Below, piece by piece: positions 1-9,711 of a DNA stretch of 64,000 bases (position 1 is the first letter of the stretch; each line of letters begins with the position of its first letter). Source of the stretch: a virus. The DNA lies in IMG/VR virus record IMGVR_UViG_3300042453_001967, positions 1-64,000 of that record; one strand, given 5' to 3'. The notes under the pieces were generated by a model. It had not been told where the DNA came from. It did not search any database and saw only the letters and a program-made list of their open reading frames with translations. The position numbers and the translations under genes are program-made.

Positions 1-240
1 TTGGTGTGATAGATGGTGTTATAGATGGAGTAACAGAAGGTGTAACAGAACTAGTTGGTGTAATAGATGGTGTTACAGATGGTGTTCTTGATGGAGTCAC
101 CGATGGTGTAACAGAACTAGTTGGTGTGATAGATGGTGTTATAGATGGAGTAACAGAAGGTGTAACAGAACTAGTTGGTGTAATAGATGGTGTTACAGAT
201 GGTGTTCTTGATGGAGTCACCGATGGTGTAACAGAACTAG
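1..240. repeat. Perfect 120-bp tandem duplication inside the TPS-repeat gene
   Basis: Bases 1-120 are identical to bases 121-240, including all third codon positions. Each copy encodes about 40 residues of TPSVTPS/TPTSSVTP-type sequence. Divergence begins just after base 240. The array may continue beyond the left edge. Confidence 0.9.
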
Positions 241-1309
241 TTGGTGTAATGGATGGTGTAGGTGTACTTGAAGGTGTGGGTGATGGAAGTCTAGTATAAT
301 CAATATCACAAGAAGGTGCGGGTGTAACAGAAACAGTTGGTGTTACAGATGGTGTGAGTGATGGTGTGAGTGATGGTGTTAAAGAACTAGTTGGTGTGAC
401 AGATGGTGTAATAGATGGTGTTAAAGATGGTGTTAAAGAACTAGTTAGTGTAATAGATGGGGTGACCGAAGGTGTTCTTGATGGAGTCACCGATGGTGTT
501 AAAGAACTAGTTGGTGTAATGGATGGAGTCACCGAAGGTGTTCTTGATGGAGTGACAGAAGGTGTCAAAGAAGATGTGACAGAAGGTGTTAAGGAACTAG
601 TTGGTGTTACAGATGGTGTAACCGAAGGTGTTCTTGATGGAGTCACCGATGGTGTTAAAGAACTAGTCGGTGTAATGGATGGAGTCACCGAAGGTGTGAC
701 CGAAGGTGTAACTGATGGTGTTAAAGAAGGTGTAACTGATGGTGTTACAGAACTAGTTGGTGTAATGGATGGAGTCACCGAAGGTGTGACCGAAGGTGTA
801 ACTGATGGTGTTAAAGAAGATGTAACAGACGGTGTCAAAGAACTAGTTGGTGTAATGGATGGAGTCACCGATGGTGTTACCGATGGAGTGACAGAAGGTG
901 TTAAAGAACTAGTTGGTGTAATGGATGGTGTTAAGGAACTAGTTGGTGTAATTGTTGGGTTAAAACTTGGTGATGGTGTTATAGACGGTGTTTTGGTTGG
1001 TGTTGGTGTTTTGCACGGTGTCTCTGATGGTGTTGGTGTTATGGATGGTGTTATGGATGGTGTTGATGTTATAGACGGTGTTATGGATGGTGTTGGTGTT
1101 ACCGAAGGAGTTGGACATGAAATTTGAACATAACAAGTTTTATCTTCTAATGGAAAATACACACTATAAGTCCCCAAATAATAATCAGTATCATAATAAT
1201 ATGGCATGACAACGGTACCAATATTTATGGTACCGCCACTACAAGGATAAAAAGTTAAAACACCTGTTTGACCCTTAAAGTTACCTGTGTTTATTTTTAT
1301 TAACGCCAT
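1..1309 (-). CDS. Thr-Pro-Ser repeat adhesin/fibre protein, partial (C-terminus off the left edge)
   Basis: The frame opens at an ATG at 1307-1309 (minus strand) and stays open to base 1, so about 436 residues are present and the end is missing. Residues 1-65 form a small beta-rich module with the pattern FYPCSGGTINIG then MPYYYDTDYYLGTYSVYFP. The same module starts the proteins at 56862-58613 and 58623-60854. From about residue 65 the protein is low-complexity TPSxTP repeat ([21 protein letters not shown]), a likely extended, possibly glycosylated linker. Bases 1-120 and 121-240 are an exact tandem duplication. The gene lies 69 bp downstream of the 1794-residue repeat protein, same strand. 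It is probably a tail fibre or decoration protein; the function is inferred from context and repeats only. Confidence 0.75.
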   Translation of the reverse strand, partial: MALIKINTGNFKGQTGVLTFYPCSGGTINIGTVVMPYYYDTDYYLGTYSVYFPLEDKTCYVQISCPTPSVTPTPSITPSITSTPSITPSITPTPSETPCKTPTPTKTPSITPSPSFNPTITPTSSLTPSITPTSSLTPSVTPSVTPSVTPSITPTSSLTPSVTSSLTPSVTPSVTPSVTPSITPTSSVTPSVTPSLTPSVTPSVTPSVTPSITPTSSLTPSVTPSRTPSVTPSVTPTSSLTPSVTSSLTPSVTPSRTPSVTPSITPTSSLTPSVTPSRTPSVTPSITLTSSLTPSLTPSITPSVTPTSSLTPSLTPSLTPSVTPTVSVTPAPSCDIDYTRLPSPTPSSTPTPSITPTSSVTPSVTPSRTPSVTPSITPTSSVTPSVTPSITPSITPTSSVTPSVTPSRTPSVTPSITPTSSVTPSVTPSITPSITP

Positions 1310-1378
1310 TTATTATACAAATTTCTATTTTGTTTTTAATTATATATTATACTAATTTTTTAATCATATGTAAATCTA

Positions 1379-4300
1379 TTAACATTGGTTTCCGCATTGT
1401 GATTGTTGTGTTACATTTGGTGCCGGATTTGGACTTGGATAAAACGTGATTGTACCGGGTCTGGCACATATTGTATCACTCGAACCATTAGATACACTAA
1501 ATGCAGATAAAGTGCCATTACACTGGATGTAAGAAACCTCATTTCCACCTGTTCCTTCAATTAAATAAAAATAACAAGGTGGACAACTCGGTGTTGGTGT
1601 TAATGATGGGGTTAAGGAATTAGTTGGTGTTAATGATGGGGTTAAGGAATTAGTTGGTGTAATGGATGGGGTGACCGAAGGTGTTAAAGAATTAGTTGGT
1701 GTTACAGATGGTGTTACAGATGGTGTTCTTGATGGAGTCACCGATGGTGTAACAGAACTAGTTGATGTTACAGATGGTGTTCTTGATGGAGTCACCGATG
1801 GTGTAACAGAACTAGTTGATGTTACAGATGGTGTTCTTGATGGAGTCACCGATGGTGTAACAGAACTAGTTGATGTTACAGATGGTGTAGTCGAAGGTGT
1901 TGACTGCGGTGTTAAAGAACTAGTTGGTGTTACAGATGGTGTTACTGAAGGTGTTCTTGATGGAGTCACCGATGGTGTAACAGAACTAGTTGATGTTACA
2001 GATGGTGTTCTTGATGGAGTCACCGATGGTGTAACAGAACTAGTTGATGTTACAGATGGTGTAGTCGAAGGTGTTGACTGCGGTGTTAAAGAACTAGTTG
2101 GTGTTACAGATGGAGTCACCGATGGTGTTCTTGATGGGGTCACCGATGGTGTTAAAGAACTAGTTGGTGTTACAGATGGTGTTCTTGATGGAGTCACCGA
2201 TGGTGTAACAGAACTAGTTGATGTTACAGATGGTGTAGTAGAAGGTGTTGACTGCGGTGTTAAAGAACTAGTTGGTGTTACAGATGGTGTAGTAGAAGGT
2301 GTTCTTGATGGAGTCACCGATGGTGTTAAAGAACTAGTTGGTGTTACAGATGGTGTAGTAGAAGGTGTTGACTGCGGTGTTAAAGAACTAGTTGGTGTTA
2401 CAGATGGAGTCACCGATGGTGTTTTTGTTGGCGTTGGTGTAGTCGAAGGTGTTTTTGTTAGTGTTGGTGTAATAGAAGGTGTTTTTGTTGGTGTTGGTGT
2501 AATAGAAGGTGTTGGTGGTGGAGAAGGACAAAAAACGTCATTTAATAATTCAAAATCGGTTGGTACGTCCGGACACCACTCATCGTCGACATAATATTGA
2601 CCCAAATCAAATCCAAGACCAGGGTGGTTTTCATATTTATGTCCAAGTAAAAGTTGTTCATCTACGTTGCCGTTAAAAACAACTAACAGTGTATCGTTAT
2701 ATGGTCCGCAATCAGTTTCAAGATTTAAATTAAAATACAGATTAGGATTACAGTAATCCAAATCGACATCTATAACTTCAATTGGGAATCCGTATTGGTT
2801 TATCAAATAATCACCATGATTATATAATTCTTTTGGATGATTACAACATGGTTCAATAAAATCCGAAGGTTTTATTTGCAATTCTTCCGGAAATCTAAAA
2901 TCAAAGAAATAACGACCATTTTCAGGAACACCAAAATTCTCAACAGACTTGTTTGTATAAACCCTAAGTTGTGTAGTTGGAAGAACTTCAAAAACCTCAT
3001 AATCATTATTTTGAGTCAATCCTGTTATTAAGTTACTCCTAACAGAACCTAAACATTCGATACTTGTTATTTGTACTTTTCTATATCCATATGTGAAAGA
3101 AAATCCTGACATCATTCCATCTAAAATATTCTGATGTGAATATGTTGTACATGGTCTAACTTCAGCTGATAAAATATAATCACCAACGGATAAATTACAT
3201 ACATTTACTTTTGTGATTGTCCCCCCACTAATAAAAGATTGTACGTCTTGATATGTCGTACTATCATCTATTGTTAATGAATTATCGATTTTTAAAGCAA
3301 TTGAATCACATTTTAAACCATAATCAAAATTCGTTTTATATTCTAATTTTGGTTGAATTGTATATCCCGTGTAATTGTCACAAAAGACGACTTCAGAATA
3401 TGATGAAATTGGGTTTCCAGATGTACCTTGATAACTAACAATTTCAAAAATTTCCGTGTGTGTTTTACCACTAGGTTCGGGACACGGGTCATGTTCAAAT
3501 TTTGGTTGTAACCCCAAAATTTTAAATTTAACCTCTTTATTTGCTGAATCAATAACATTAAAATTTATAACATCATTTTCGGAAACACCCGTTAATTTGT
3601 ATATACAATCACTAACCTTTTCGATATGAACGTCAGCATTTTCATTTGTTCCACTTATACAATTTGCATAAAAATAAAATGACCAATCGGTCCCTTCTTG
3701 TACACCCGTCTTATAACCAATTAATTCAATAAATAAATCGGAAACTAAAGTACAACCAGTTGGGGTTTCACAATATACGGTACCGTCACCGTATACATGT
3801 GCACTCATTAAATTACTATTCTTGTTAACACTATAATCCGTTTCAAATCTATAATCAAAATATTCAGAAACAGAACAATCATTTGGTCCTAATTTTACGG
3901 AAGAAAATCTGACCTTTTCGACACCATTTACATCGGTAAATGTTTCCCATTTTATTAATGGAATTGTTTCAGAATAATATGTTTGTCCTGTTGTACCTGT
4001 AAATGGGGAATATGGTTCGTATCCTGCACTATTTCGAGTAATCGTAATATCTGAAATTAATTCACTTAAAGCATCTAACCACAATTCTTTGATTTTATCA
4101 ACATCGGGTTCTAAATAATCTTTATAATCACAAATCAATGATAAATTGATTGGGTCGTTACTTGTAACACCACTAGTACAACCAGTTAAAGGTTGTAAAT
4201 CAAATAATTTCGCGCTATTTGAAGTGTTGGTTGTCCCACTTAAAACAACGTACATATTTGAAGTTAATCCACTATAATCGGCCCCACCATATATCACTCC

Positions 4301-6763
4301 GTCTATTTCAATTATCGGATAAAAAGTAACTCCCGTCAATCTTAATAAAGACCTAAAATTAATTTCTTCTCCTAATATGTTTTCTAAATCTTCTTCGATA
4401 TATGTTTCAAAATCGGGATATAATTCTTCAATAAATTGAAGGGGTTGACAATCATAAACATATGGATATTTTGGTCTTCCGAATACATTATTTTCAATTA
4501 AATTACCACCTGTCCAAAGTGTGGACGCTGGTACCAATTGTTCAATTAATTGAACCCAATATGGTGAAATTTTATCAACAAATTCTGTTACAGTAATTTG
4601 GTGATATGGTGTAAAACCCGTGGTTTGTGAAAGATAATCACGATACACATCTTCCAATTGAATATAATTCTTTTTGTATCGAATTTTATTTGAATTCTTT
4701 ACAAGATTATGAATAAATGTATCTAAAAATTCAACAAACGTTTTTCCTGTTTGTGTTGGTAAATTGTTGTTTGTTCCAAAAGAAATTTCCAATTCTTTAC
4801 TACGTCTAAAGACATCGTAATCAATAGCTCTAGCCGGTGAAATATATATCTCGATGTTTTTTCTATTTAGAATTAAATCTGAATTATCTTCTTTAAGTCT
4901 AGCTTTGGTGTTATCTATGTCGGAAACCAAATCATATCCTGTATCTAAACCTGGTAATGTTCTAAAAACATTAAAATAGTCTTCACCATAGGTGTATGGT
5001 TTATTTTTTGTGATAATTGTTTTTGTTCTACCAGTTAAAACGGAGTTTGTGGTATCCAATATTAAAGGTGAACGGTGTGATAACGTTATATCGTACCATC
5101 CCGCACCTTTTTCAAAGAAAACATCTTCAGTTTCACTGTACGCTCTTCTTGGTAACCCATTAATTTCATTAACGGGATACCCATCTCTATCAAACGAAGT
5201 TGTTCCTGTGTAAGTTTTCTTTTCATATGTATAACCAGTAACGTTTAAAACCGCAAAAGTGTATGTTTTATTTCCTTGAATTGCCTCATAAATGTCTTCT
5301 TCTAAATCAAAACTCGCGGGTAATGATGTAACTTGATAGATATATTCATTAATTTTTATTAATGGTTCAGGTGCACCAAGAAATTTTAAAAAAAACTCTA
5401 AAGCCTTTCTTGTTCCTTTTGATTTGTATATCTCAATAAGATTAACTAAAAGTCTTCTATAAAACTCATATTCTGCTTCGACTAAATTTGTACCGGTAGA
5501 AATACCTGCATACGTTGTGTTTATTCTCGTATAAAGAACATCTTCTAATTTTTTTTCATCAAATAAATTTGTGGTTGATAGTCCAAGGTTTTCAGATAAA
5601 TTTTTTAATAATACATCAGGTAAATTATTAATCGAATCATAACTCACATTTCTCATGTAAGCAATATTATCGATATATTTTTTTACACTATCAAAACTCT
5701 GTCCATATAATTGAAAAACACTTTCCGCTCTTTTATCTTCCGTATCAAACTCAAATAACTGAGGAGAAGATAAAAATCGAACCATTAAATTTGATTTATA
5801 ATCATCAATCTCGTTTGCAATATCACTTAATCTTGTTACGTAAAGTTCATAATCTATACCGGTAATTTGAATGTTATACCCATCATTTGATAAAGGCCAT
5901 GATGTTGTTACACTTACTAAAGAGGTTTTTGAGTTATTTTGACTATCTCTAGGTACTCTAAAACTTGACGTATATATGGGATTTGTTTCTCTATTTAATA
6001 ATGATTGTTCTAAATCATCAAGACCTGAGAAAAATTCTTCTATGAGTCCATCATTTGGTCTAATTAAAACATTACCTAAATAAGTAGAACCGGTAAACGG
6101 TTGACCATAAACTTTAAATTGAATAACATTATCAACATTTGGTTCCGTATATTCAAGAATTGGGTATGTGACATTGTTAACAACAATAACATATTTGGTA
6201 TATGATGAATAAAAATTCCTTAATTCATTTTCTGTTTCAGGTTTTATTACTGAATTTGGTTCAATAAGTACCAAATCAAATGGGTTGAAGAATTTACTTC
6301 TTTCAGTATAAAATATTGTTGTGTGAGCACTGTCGTCGTATGTTGAACCCGACACACTGTATGGTGAACTACTTATCGGACTATCAGCAACAATATTAAT
6401 AGCGCCAGGAAATTTATTAATAATTCTCGTTAGAGAAACTAAAATACGGCTAGATAAGGAACCAAATAATGATTTATCCGCATATTTTTTATTCGATTTA
6501 AAACTAACCTCATTGGTTTTTTTTGTTTTTGTTCTTGTTGTGGTTTGAATACCATCAACTTGTTTTATCGAATCTAAAGTTAAAAATTCTGAAAATGGTG
6601 TTGTTGAAAAACTCTTTGAATCTCTTTGGGGTATCACTTTATCCAAAGAGAAAACCGTGTTGGTTAAGGAAGATGTTCCATCCGTTATTTGTCTACCAAC
6701 TAAAAAATCATTAAATGTTTCCGCACCGCTCGCAGCTTGACTTGGTACTTTTCTTTTTGCCAT
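1379..6763 (-). CDS. Giant baseplate/tail protein with P2 gpI-like motif and long TPSVTP repeat tail
   Basis: The protein has 1794 residues. Around residues 431-463 the run YRRLLVNLIEIYKSKGTRKA followed by LEFFLKFLG resembles the conserved core of P2 gpI/TIGR02242-type phage tail proteins (helix, then KGT, then a short helix ending in LG). This supports a baseplate role. Residues about 1416-1724 are [20 protein letters not shown] repeats built at DNA level from 54-bp and related units. The last 70 residues form a cysteine-containing cap starting CPPCYFYLIEG and ending in CGNQC. The gene abuts its upstream neighbour (start and stop share base 6763), so it is co-transcribed with the baseplate genes. 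Likely role: a baseplate wedge or fibre-attachment protein whose repeat stalk displays the C-terminal cap. The tail assignment is good, the precise role unknown. Confidence 0.72.
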   Translation of the reverse strand: MAKRKVPSQAASGAETFNDFLVGRQITDGTSSLTNTVFSLDKVIPQRDSKSFSTTPFSEFLTLDSIKQVDGIQTTTRTKTKKTNEVSFKSNKKYADKSLFGSLSSRILVSLTRIINKFPGAINIVADSPISSSPYSVSGSTYDDSAHTTIFYTERSKFFNPFDLVLIEPNSVIKPETENELRNFYSSYTKYVIVVNNVTYPILEYTEPNVDNVIQFKVYGQPFTGSTYLGNVLIRPNDGLIEEFFSGLDDLEQSLLNRETNPIYTSSFRVPRDSQNNSKTSLVSVTTSWPLSNDGYNIQITGIDYELYVTRLSDIANEIDDYKSNLMVRFLSSPQLFEFDTEDKRAESVFQLYGQSFDSVKKYIDNIAYMRNVSYDSINNLPDVLLKNLSENLGLSTTNLFDEKKLEDVLYTRINTTYAGISTGTNLVEAEYEFYRRLLVNLIEIYKSKGTRKALEFFLKFLGAPEPLIKINEYIYQVTSLPASFDLEEDIYEAIQGNKTYTFAVLNVTGYTYEKKTYTGTTSFDRDGYPVNEINGLPRRAYSETEDVFFEKGAGWYDITLSHRSPLILDTTNSVLTGRTKTIITKNKPYTYGEDYFNVFRTLPGLDTGYDLVSDIDNTKARLKEDNSDLILNRKNIEIYISPARAIDYDVFRRSKELEISFGTNNNLPTQTGKTFVEFLDTFIHNLVKNSNKIRYKKNYIQLEDVYRDYLSQTTGFTPYHQITVTEFVDKISPYWVQLIEQLVPASTLWTGGNLIENNVFGRPKYPYVYDCQPLQFIEELYPDFETYIEEDLENILGEEINFRSLLRLTGVTFYPIIEIDGVIYGGADYSGLTSNMYVVLSGTTNTSNSAKLFDLQPLTGCTSGVTSNDPINLSLICDYKDYLEPDVDKIKELWLDALSELISDITITRNSAGYEPYSPFTGTTGQTYYSETIPLIKWETFTDVNGVEKVRFSSVKLGPNDCSVSEYFDYRFETDYSVNKNSNLMSAHVYGDGTVYCETPTGCTLVSDLFIELIGYKTGVQEGTDWSFYFYANCISGTNENADVHIEKVSDCIYKLTGVSENDVINFNVIDSANKEVKFKILGLQPKFEHDPCPEPSGKTHTEIFEIVSYQGTSGNPISSYSEVVFCDNYTGYTIQPKLEYKTNFDYGLKCDSIALKIDNSLTIDDSTTYQDVQSFISGGTITKVNVCNLSVGDYILSAEVRPCTTYSHQNILDGMMSGFSFTYGYRKVQITSIECLGSVRSNLITGLTQNNDYEVFEVLPTTQLRVYTNKSVENFGVPENGRYFFDFRFPEELQIKPSDFIEPCCNHPKELYNHGDYLINQYGFPIEVIDVDLDYCNPNLYFNLNLETDCGPYNDTLLVVFNGNVDEQLLLGHKYENHPGLGFDLGQYYVDDEWCPDVPTDFELLNDVFCPSPPPTPSITPTPTKTPSITPTLTKTPSTTPTPTKTPSVTPSVTPTSSLTPQSTPSTTPSVTPTSSLTPSVTPSRTPSTTPSVTPTSSLTPQSTPSTTPSVTSTSSVTPSVTPSRTPSVTPTSSLTPSVTPSRTPSVTPSVTPTSSLTPQSTPSTTPSVTSTSSVTPSVTPSRTPSVTSTSSVTPSVTPSRTPSVTPSVTPTSSLTPQSTPSTTPSVTSTSSVTPSVTPSRTPSVTSTSSVTPSVTPSRTPSVTSTSSVTPSVTPSRTPSVTPSVTPTNSLTPSVTPSITPTNSLTPSLTPTNSLTPSLTPTPSCPPCYFYLIEGTGGNEVSYIQCNGTLSAFSVSNGSSDTICARPGTITFYPSPNPAPNVTQQSQCGNQC
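1590..2515. repeat. Thr-Pro-Ser codon repeat array (54-bp and related units)
   Basis: Degenerate and partly identical tandem units encode TPSVTPS, TPTSSLTPQSTPSTTP and TSTSSVTP. A 54-bp unit is repeated back to back around 1725-1880 and again around 1980-2060. Segments such as ggagtcaccgatggtgtaac are shared with the array at 1-1115, so the two genes carry homologous DNA. Confidence 0.85.
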
Positions 6764-7683
6764 TATGTTTCTGTAATAGTATCAAAGTTTAGTGTTTCGT
6801 CAATGTCAGTTCTCTCTTCACGAACCTCATATAATGTTTCATTAAATTCATCTTTAACTTCGTAAAGATTATATTGTTTATATATGTTGTTGTTATTGTC
6901 ATAAATGGTGTAAATACCTTGTGAAACCGCCTTACTTTGATTACCATACAATGCATATGCTAGAGTTGACGCATCATGCTCAACCATTTCTATCTCTATT
7001 GTTGTGGGATTTAAATATGTGTTTGTTAAAATTATTTTTTGAGATGGTACACCAATAAACGGAACCGTATTTGGTTTATTTGTTGGTGCTGAAGATGGTG
7101 TAACAGTTAAGAACATCAAATTTGTTACTTGTTCACTGTACTGATATCTTATTGCTTTTTGAGAAGTACTTGTCAAATTTGAAACAATTGGTGTGCAATA
7201 AAAAGACGAAGTAACGATTCTATAAAAATTAGGTATTTTTTTATTATCTGATGAATTAATATATTCAATTCTATACCCTACCAATCCTTGAGGTGTAAAT
7301 TTATTTCTATCATCTGAAGGAACATTTGATAAATCAATAATTAAACCCCTTACTGAAGGTAAGGATGCCAAAATTCCACAATCGGTAATCGTTGTTCTAA
7401 TTTGTTTTGGTCTTATATGAAGTGTATAGATACCTAAATCAGAAAAATCATCAGATGTAAGTTTTAAATTATATAAACCACCCAATATTTCAACATTTGG
7501 GGCGGATGTATCATCTGTTGTATCAGAATTATGATAAACAGGTGTTAAAACATCAACAGAATTTAATTTTTTAAATGTTACATCAGAAGTTGCGTTCCTA
7601 TCTAAAACGTAATGAAAGTAGATTTCAACATCTTCTGGTGAAATGTCTGATGGTCGTATTATACCGTAAGAACCCGTTGCCAT
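6763..7683 (-). CDS. Putative baseplate/tail structural protein, unknown family
   Basis: The protein has 306 residues and I do not recognise its family. It starts MATGSYGIIRPSDISPEDVE and reads as a soluble, beta-rich protein with several Thr/Ser-rich strands and no signal peptide or membrane segment. Its ATG is preceded by the TATTTATA late motif at 7695-7702. Its stop shares a base with the start of the 1794-residue gpI-like protein, so the two are translationally linked. The run of minus-strand structural genes around it suggests a baseplate component. The C-terminus is acidic (YEVREERTDIDETLNFDTITET region). Confidence 0.6.
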   Translation of the reverse strand: MATGSYGIIRPSDISPEDVEIYFHYVLDRNATSDVTFKKLNSVDVLTPVYHNSDTTDDTSAPNVEILGGLYNLKLTSDDFSDLGIYTLHIRPKQIRTTITDCGILASLPSVRGLIIDLSNVPSDDRNKFTPQGLVGYRIEYINSSDNKKIPNFYRIVTSSFYCTPIVSNLTSTSQKAIRYQYSEQVTNLMFLTVTPSSAPTNKPNTVPFIGVPSQKIILTNTYLNPTTIEIEMVEHDASTLAYALYGNQSKAVSQGIYTIYDNNNNIYKQYNLYEVKDEFNETLYEVREERTDIDETLNFDTITET

Positions 7684-7694
7684 TTGTTTTTATT

Positions 7695-7702
7695 TATAAA
7701 TA
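7695..7702 (-). promoter_or_regulatory. Late-promoter-like motif TATTTATA
   Basis: The motif reads TATTTATA in the gene direction and ends 11 nt before the ATG at 7683. It is one of a set found before structural genes. Confidence 0.45.
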
Positions 7703-7708
7703 TGAAAA

Positions 7709-8881
7709 TTATTGTTTTCTGATATTAAAATATCCATTACCATAATAAGATAATTCTCCGGTATTTTCAATTTCAGATAATCTAAATGTTTTTTCAAGAA
7801 CACCCTGTTTACCTCTTTCAACAAATATGTCTGAATATATTACAGGTTCATCAATAAACCCTAAGAAATGTTCATTTCTTGTTATAACACAATTAATTAC
7901 TTCTTCTTTTGTAAATCCAGATGTTGCACCTGTAATTGTTGTTACACCATCTTCAAAATCTCTATAGTATAAATCATCAATAGTATATGCACTATAAACT
8001 AAATTATTTGTGATTCCCGTAGTTACCCCTGTATATGTGTTAGCACCATAAAGTTTCTTTTCGTTAATTCTACTCCTACCAATAGAAGCATAATAAAATA
8101 CAGTATTACCTGTGTATGTTCCATCACAATCACTGTCATAATCATTAAGATAATTTTGTGTTTGACCGGTAACATTAGAATATGGAATCGTAAAACCTGA
8201 AAAAGTCCCCAAAGGATTTGGTATGGTTATGTTTGAAGGTATTTGAATTATTTTTTTTGTTTCAAATTGTGTCCATGGTGTATTTACCGAAATTGAAATC
8301 GTGGTTGTACCCGTGGAAGAATATGTTTTATTTGCGGTTATACCTGTTGCAGTTAAAATTGATGTTGTCCCATCTCCCCAATCAACTGTAAAATTTATAT
8401 CATATATTTCAGATACTTTTGATGTGTCAATGGTGTTATAAACATAAACAGTATTACCTGTTTGTGTATACGAAAAATTACATATCTGTTCAACTTGTTC
8501 AATTTGTCCATCAAACCCAACCATCACACCCATTTCATCCACTGAACTTTCTAAAAAGATGGGAATATCATGGTTATCGTATGCCTCTGATTTACTTATG
8601 TTTTCCCATTCATATAATTTTAAACTTAAATCACAATCGGTGTCACCATATGACGTTCCATCTAAAGTTGTTCCCGACCAAATATAATATCCTGAAGAAA
8701 CAGTGCCACCAGTAACATTAAAAATTATATAACCATCTAAAGAATCAATTATATTTGTATTGGTTAATTCAAGTAAACCACCTAAACTATTGTACCAATA
8801 TGGTTTATCAACCGCATACAACTTTAAGTTGGGAATTGATTTCCTACGTATTTCGTATTTTAGAGGTGGTTTAATATCCAT
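7709..8881 (-). CDS. Putative baseplate/fibre protein with PKD-like domain
   Basis: The protein has 390 residues. Around residues 164-173 it has VDWGDGTTS followed by a Thr/Ser-rich strand with KTYSSTGTTTISI, the pattern of PKD or Ig-like beta-sandwich domains (WGDGT core). Such domains are common in extracellular and phage tail adhesion proteins. The N-terminus (MDIKPPLKYEIRRKSIPNLK) has no signal peptide. The start codon overlaps the stop of the upstream 276-residue gene by one base, indicating one transcription unit. A structural tail role is inferred from the context and the PKD-like domain; the exact function is unknown. Confidence 0.6.
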   Translation of the reverse strand: MDIKPPLKYEIRRKSIPNLKLYAVDKPYWYNSLGGLLELTNTNIIDSLDGYIIFNVTGGTVSSGYYIWSGTTLDGTSYGDTDCDLSLKLYEWENISKSEAYDNHDIPIFLESSVDEMGVMVGFDGQIEQVEQICNFSYTQTGNTVYVYNTIDTSKVSEIYDINFTVDWGDGTTSILTATGITANKTYSSTGTTTISISVNTPWTQFETKKIIQIPSNITIPNPLGTFSGFTIPYSNVTGQTQNYLNDYDSDCDGTYTGNTVFYYASIGRSRINEKKLYGANTYTGVTTGITNNLVYSAYTIDDLYYRDFEDGVTTITGATSGFTKEEVINCVITRNEHFLGFIDEPVIYSDIFVERGKQGVLEKTFRLSEIENTGELSYYGNGYFNIRKQ

Positions 8882-9711
8882 TATTGTCTTCTTTCATAAA
8901 AATTTATCGGAGCACTAAGTTGACCTTTTCGTGAACCTAATGAACCATTATATTGATAAACAATATATGAGTATTCAGTTCTATTAATAATTACTTTATA
9001 ATAAACATCTTCTTCTTCAATAATTTCTTGACCAATAGACTTTGATTTATTAACAAAATCAATAATTGTCCCATCTTTTGCGTTATAAAATTTTGCGGTC
9101 ATATAAAAAGTATTTCCTGTAATGTTTGTTCCACTAAAAGGTGAATCATCCAAAAACCAAAAGAAATACATATTTTCGGTATTTCTATAATTTGAACCCG
9201 TAAAAACCGGAAGAAAAACAAAATCATTCAACGGTAACGTTGAACCAGATGGTGTTCCTGTAAAATAAACTTTTTCACCCAATGGTAATATTAAATTTTT
9301 TGAAAAGACCAATCGTCTATTTGTTTGATTTGGTGAATCATCGTTGGTTGTTTTGTAAAACTCTAAACGAAAAAAACTTTCAGTTGATTGTCTTAACATT
9401 TTTGCATTTTCTCTCAATGTTATACCAACTGACTCATAATTCTGATTATATACACTTGAGGTGTTTAGAAAATAAAAATTATACCAAATATCAACTTGTG
9501 TAAATGTAGTTCCACTATTAGATGTTACTGAATACGGTGAATGAATGTATCTTGTTGTTTCATAGTTTTCAGCCGGATTTATTATGTCATATAAAATTTC
9601 TTGTTCCATTTGTTGTGCACTATCCGTCCACCCCAAATCTGACTTAAATGTTTGATTTGACGATAACAATATTTTTTGGTCGGTATCTTTTACTATAAAT
9701 TTCATTAACAC
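8881..9711 (-). CDS. Putative tail structural protein, unknown family
   Basis: The protein has 276 residues and starts MLMKFIVKDTDQKILLSSNQ. It is rich in aromatic residues and Thr/Asn, with no membrane segment. I do not recognise the family. It overlaps the upstream 586-residue gene by 7 bp and shares a base with the next gene, so it is translated in a tightly coupled series. A second Met at codon 3 is an alternative start. Context suggests a baseplate or fibre component. Confidence 0.55.
   Translation of the reverse strand: MLMKFIVKDTDQKILLSSNQTFKSDLGWTDSAQQMEQEILYDIINPAENYETTRYIHSPYSVTSNSGTTFTQVDIWYNFYFLNTSSVYNQNYESVGITLRENAKMLRQSTESFFRLEFYKTTNDDSPNQTNRRLVFSKNLILPLGEKVYFTGTPSGSTLPLNDFVFLPVFTGSNYRNTENMYFFWFLDDSPFSGTNITGNTFYMTAKFYNAKDGTIIDFVNKSKSIGQEIIEEEDVYYKVIINRTEYSYIVYQYNGSLGSRKGQLSAPINFYERRQ

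Noticed and set aside
1-1115. Possible CRISPR array from repeated DNA
   Set aside because: The repeats are directly adjacent, have no unique spacers of constant length and keep a coding frame.
6-1127. Long plus-strand open frames encoding DGVTDGV-like repeats
   Set aside because: They are the reverse strand of the TPS repeat array. Their sequence is fixed by the minus-strand codons, they have no module outside the repeat, and the minus frame continues into a recognisable N-terminal domain.
1662-2594. Plus-strand 310-codon repeat frame and its counterpart at 58906-59508
   Set aside because: Both are shadows of minus-strand TPSVTP coding repeats with no independent start context.
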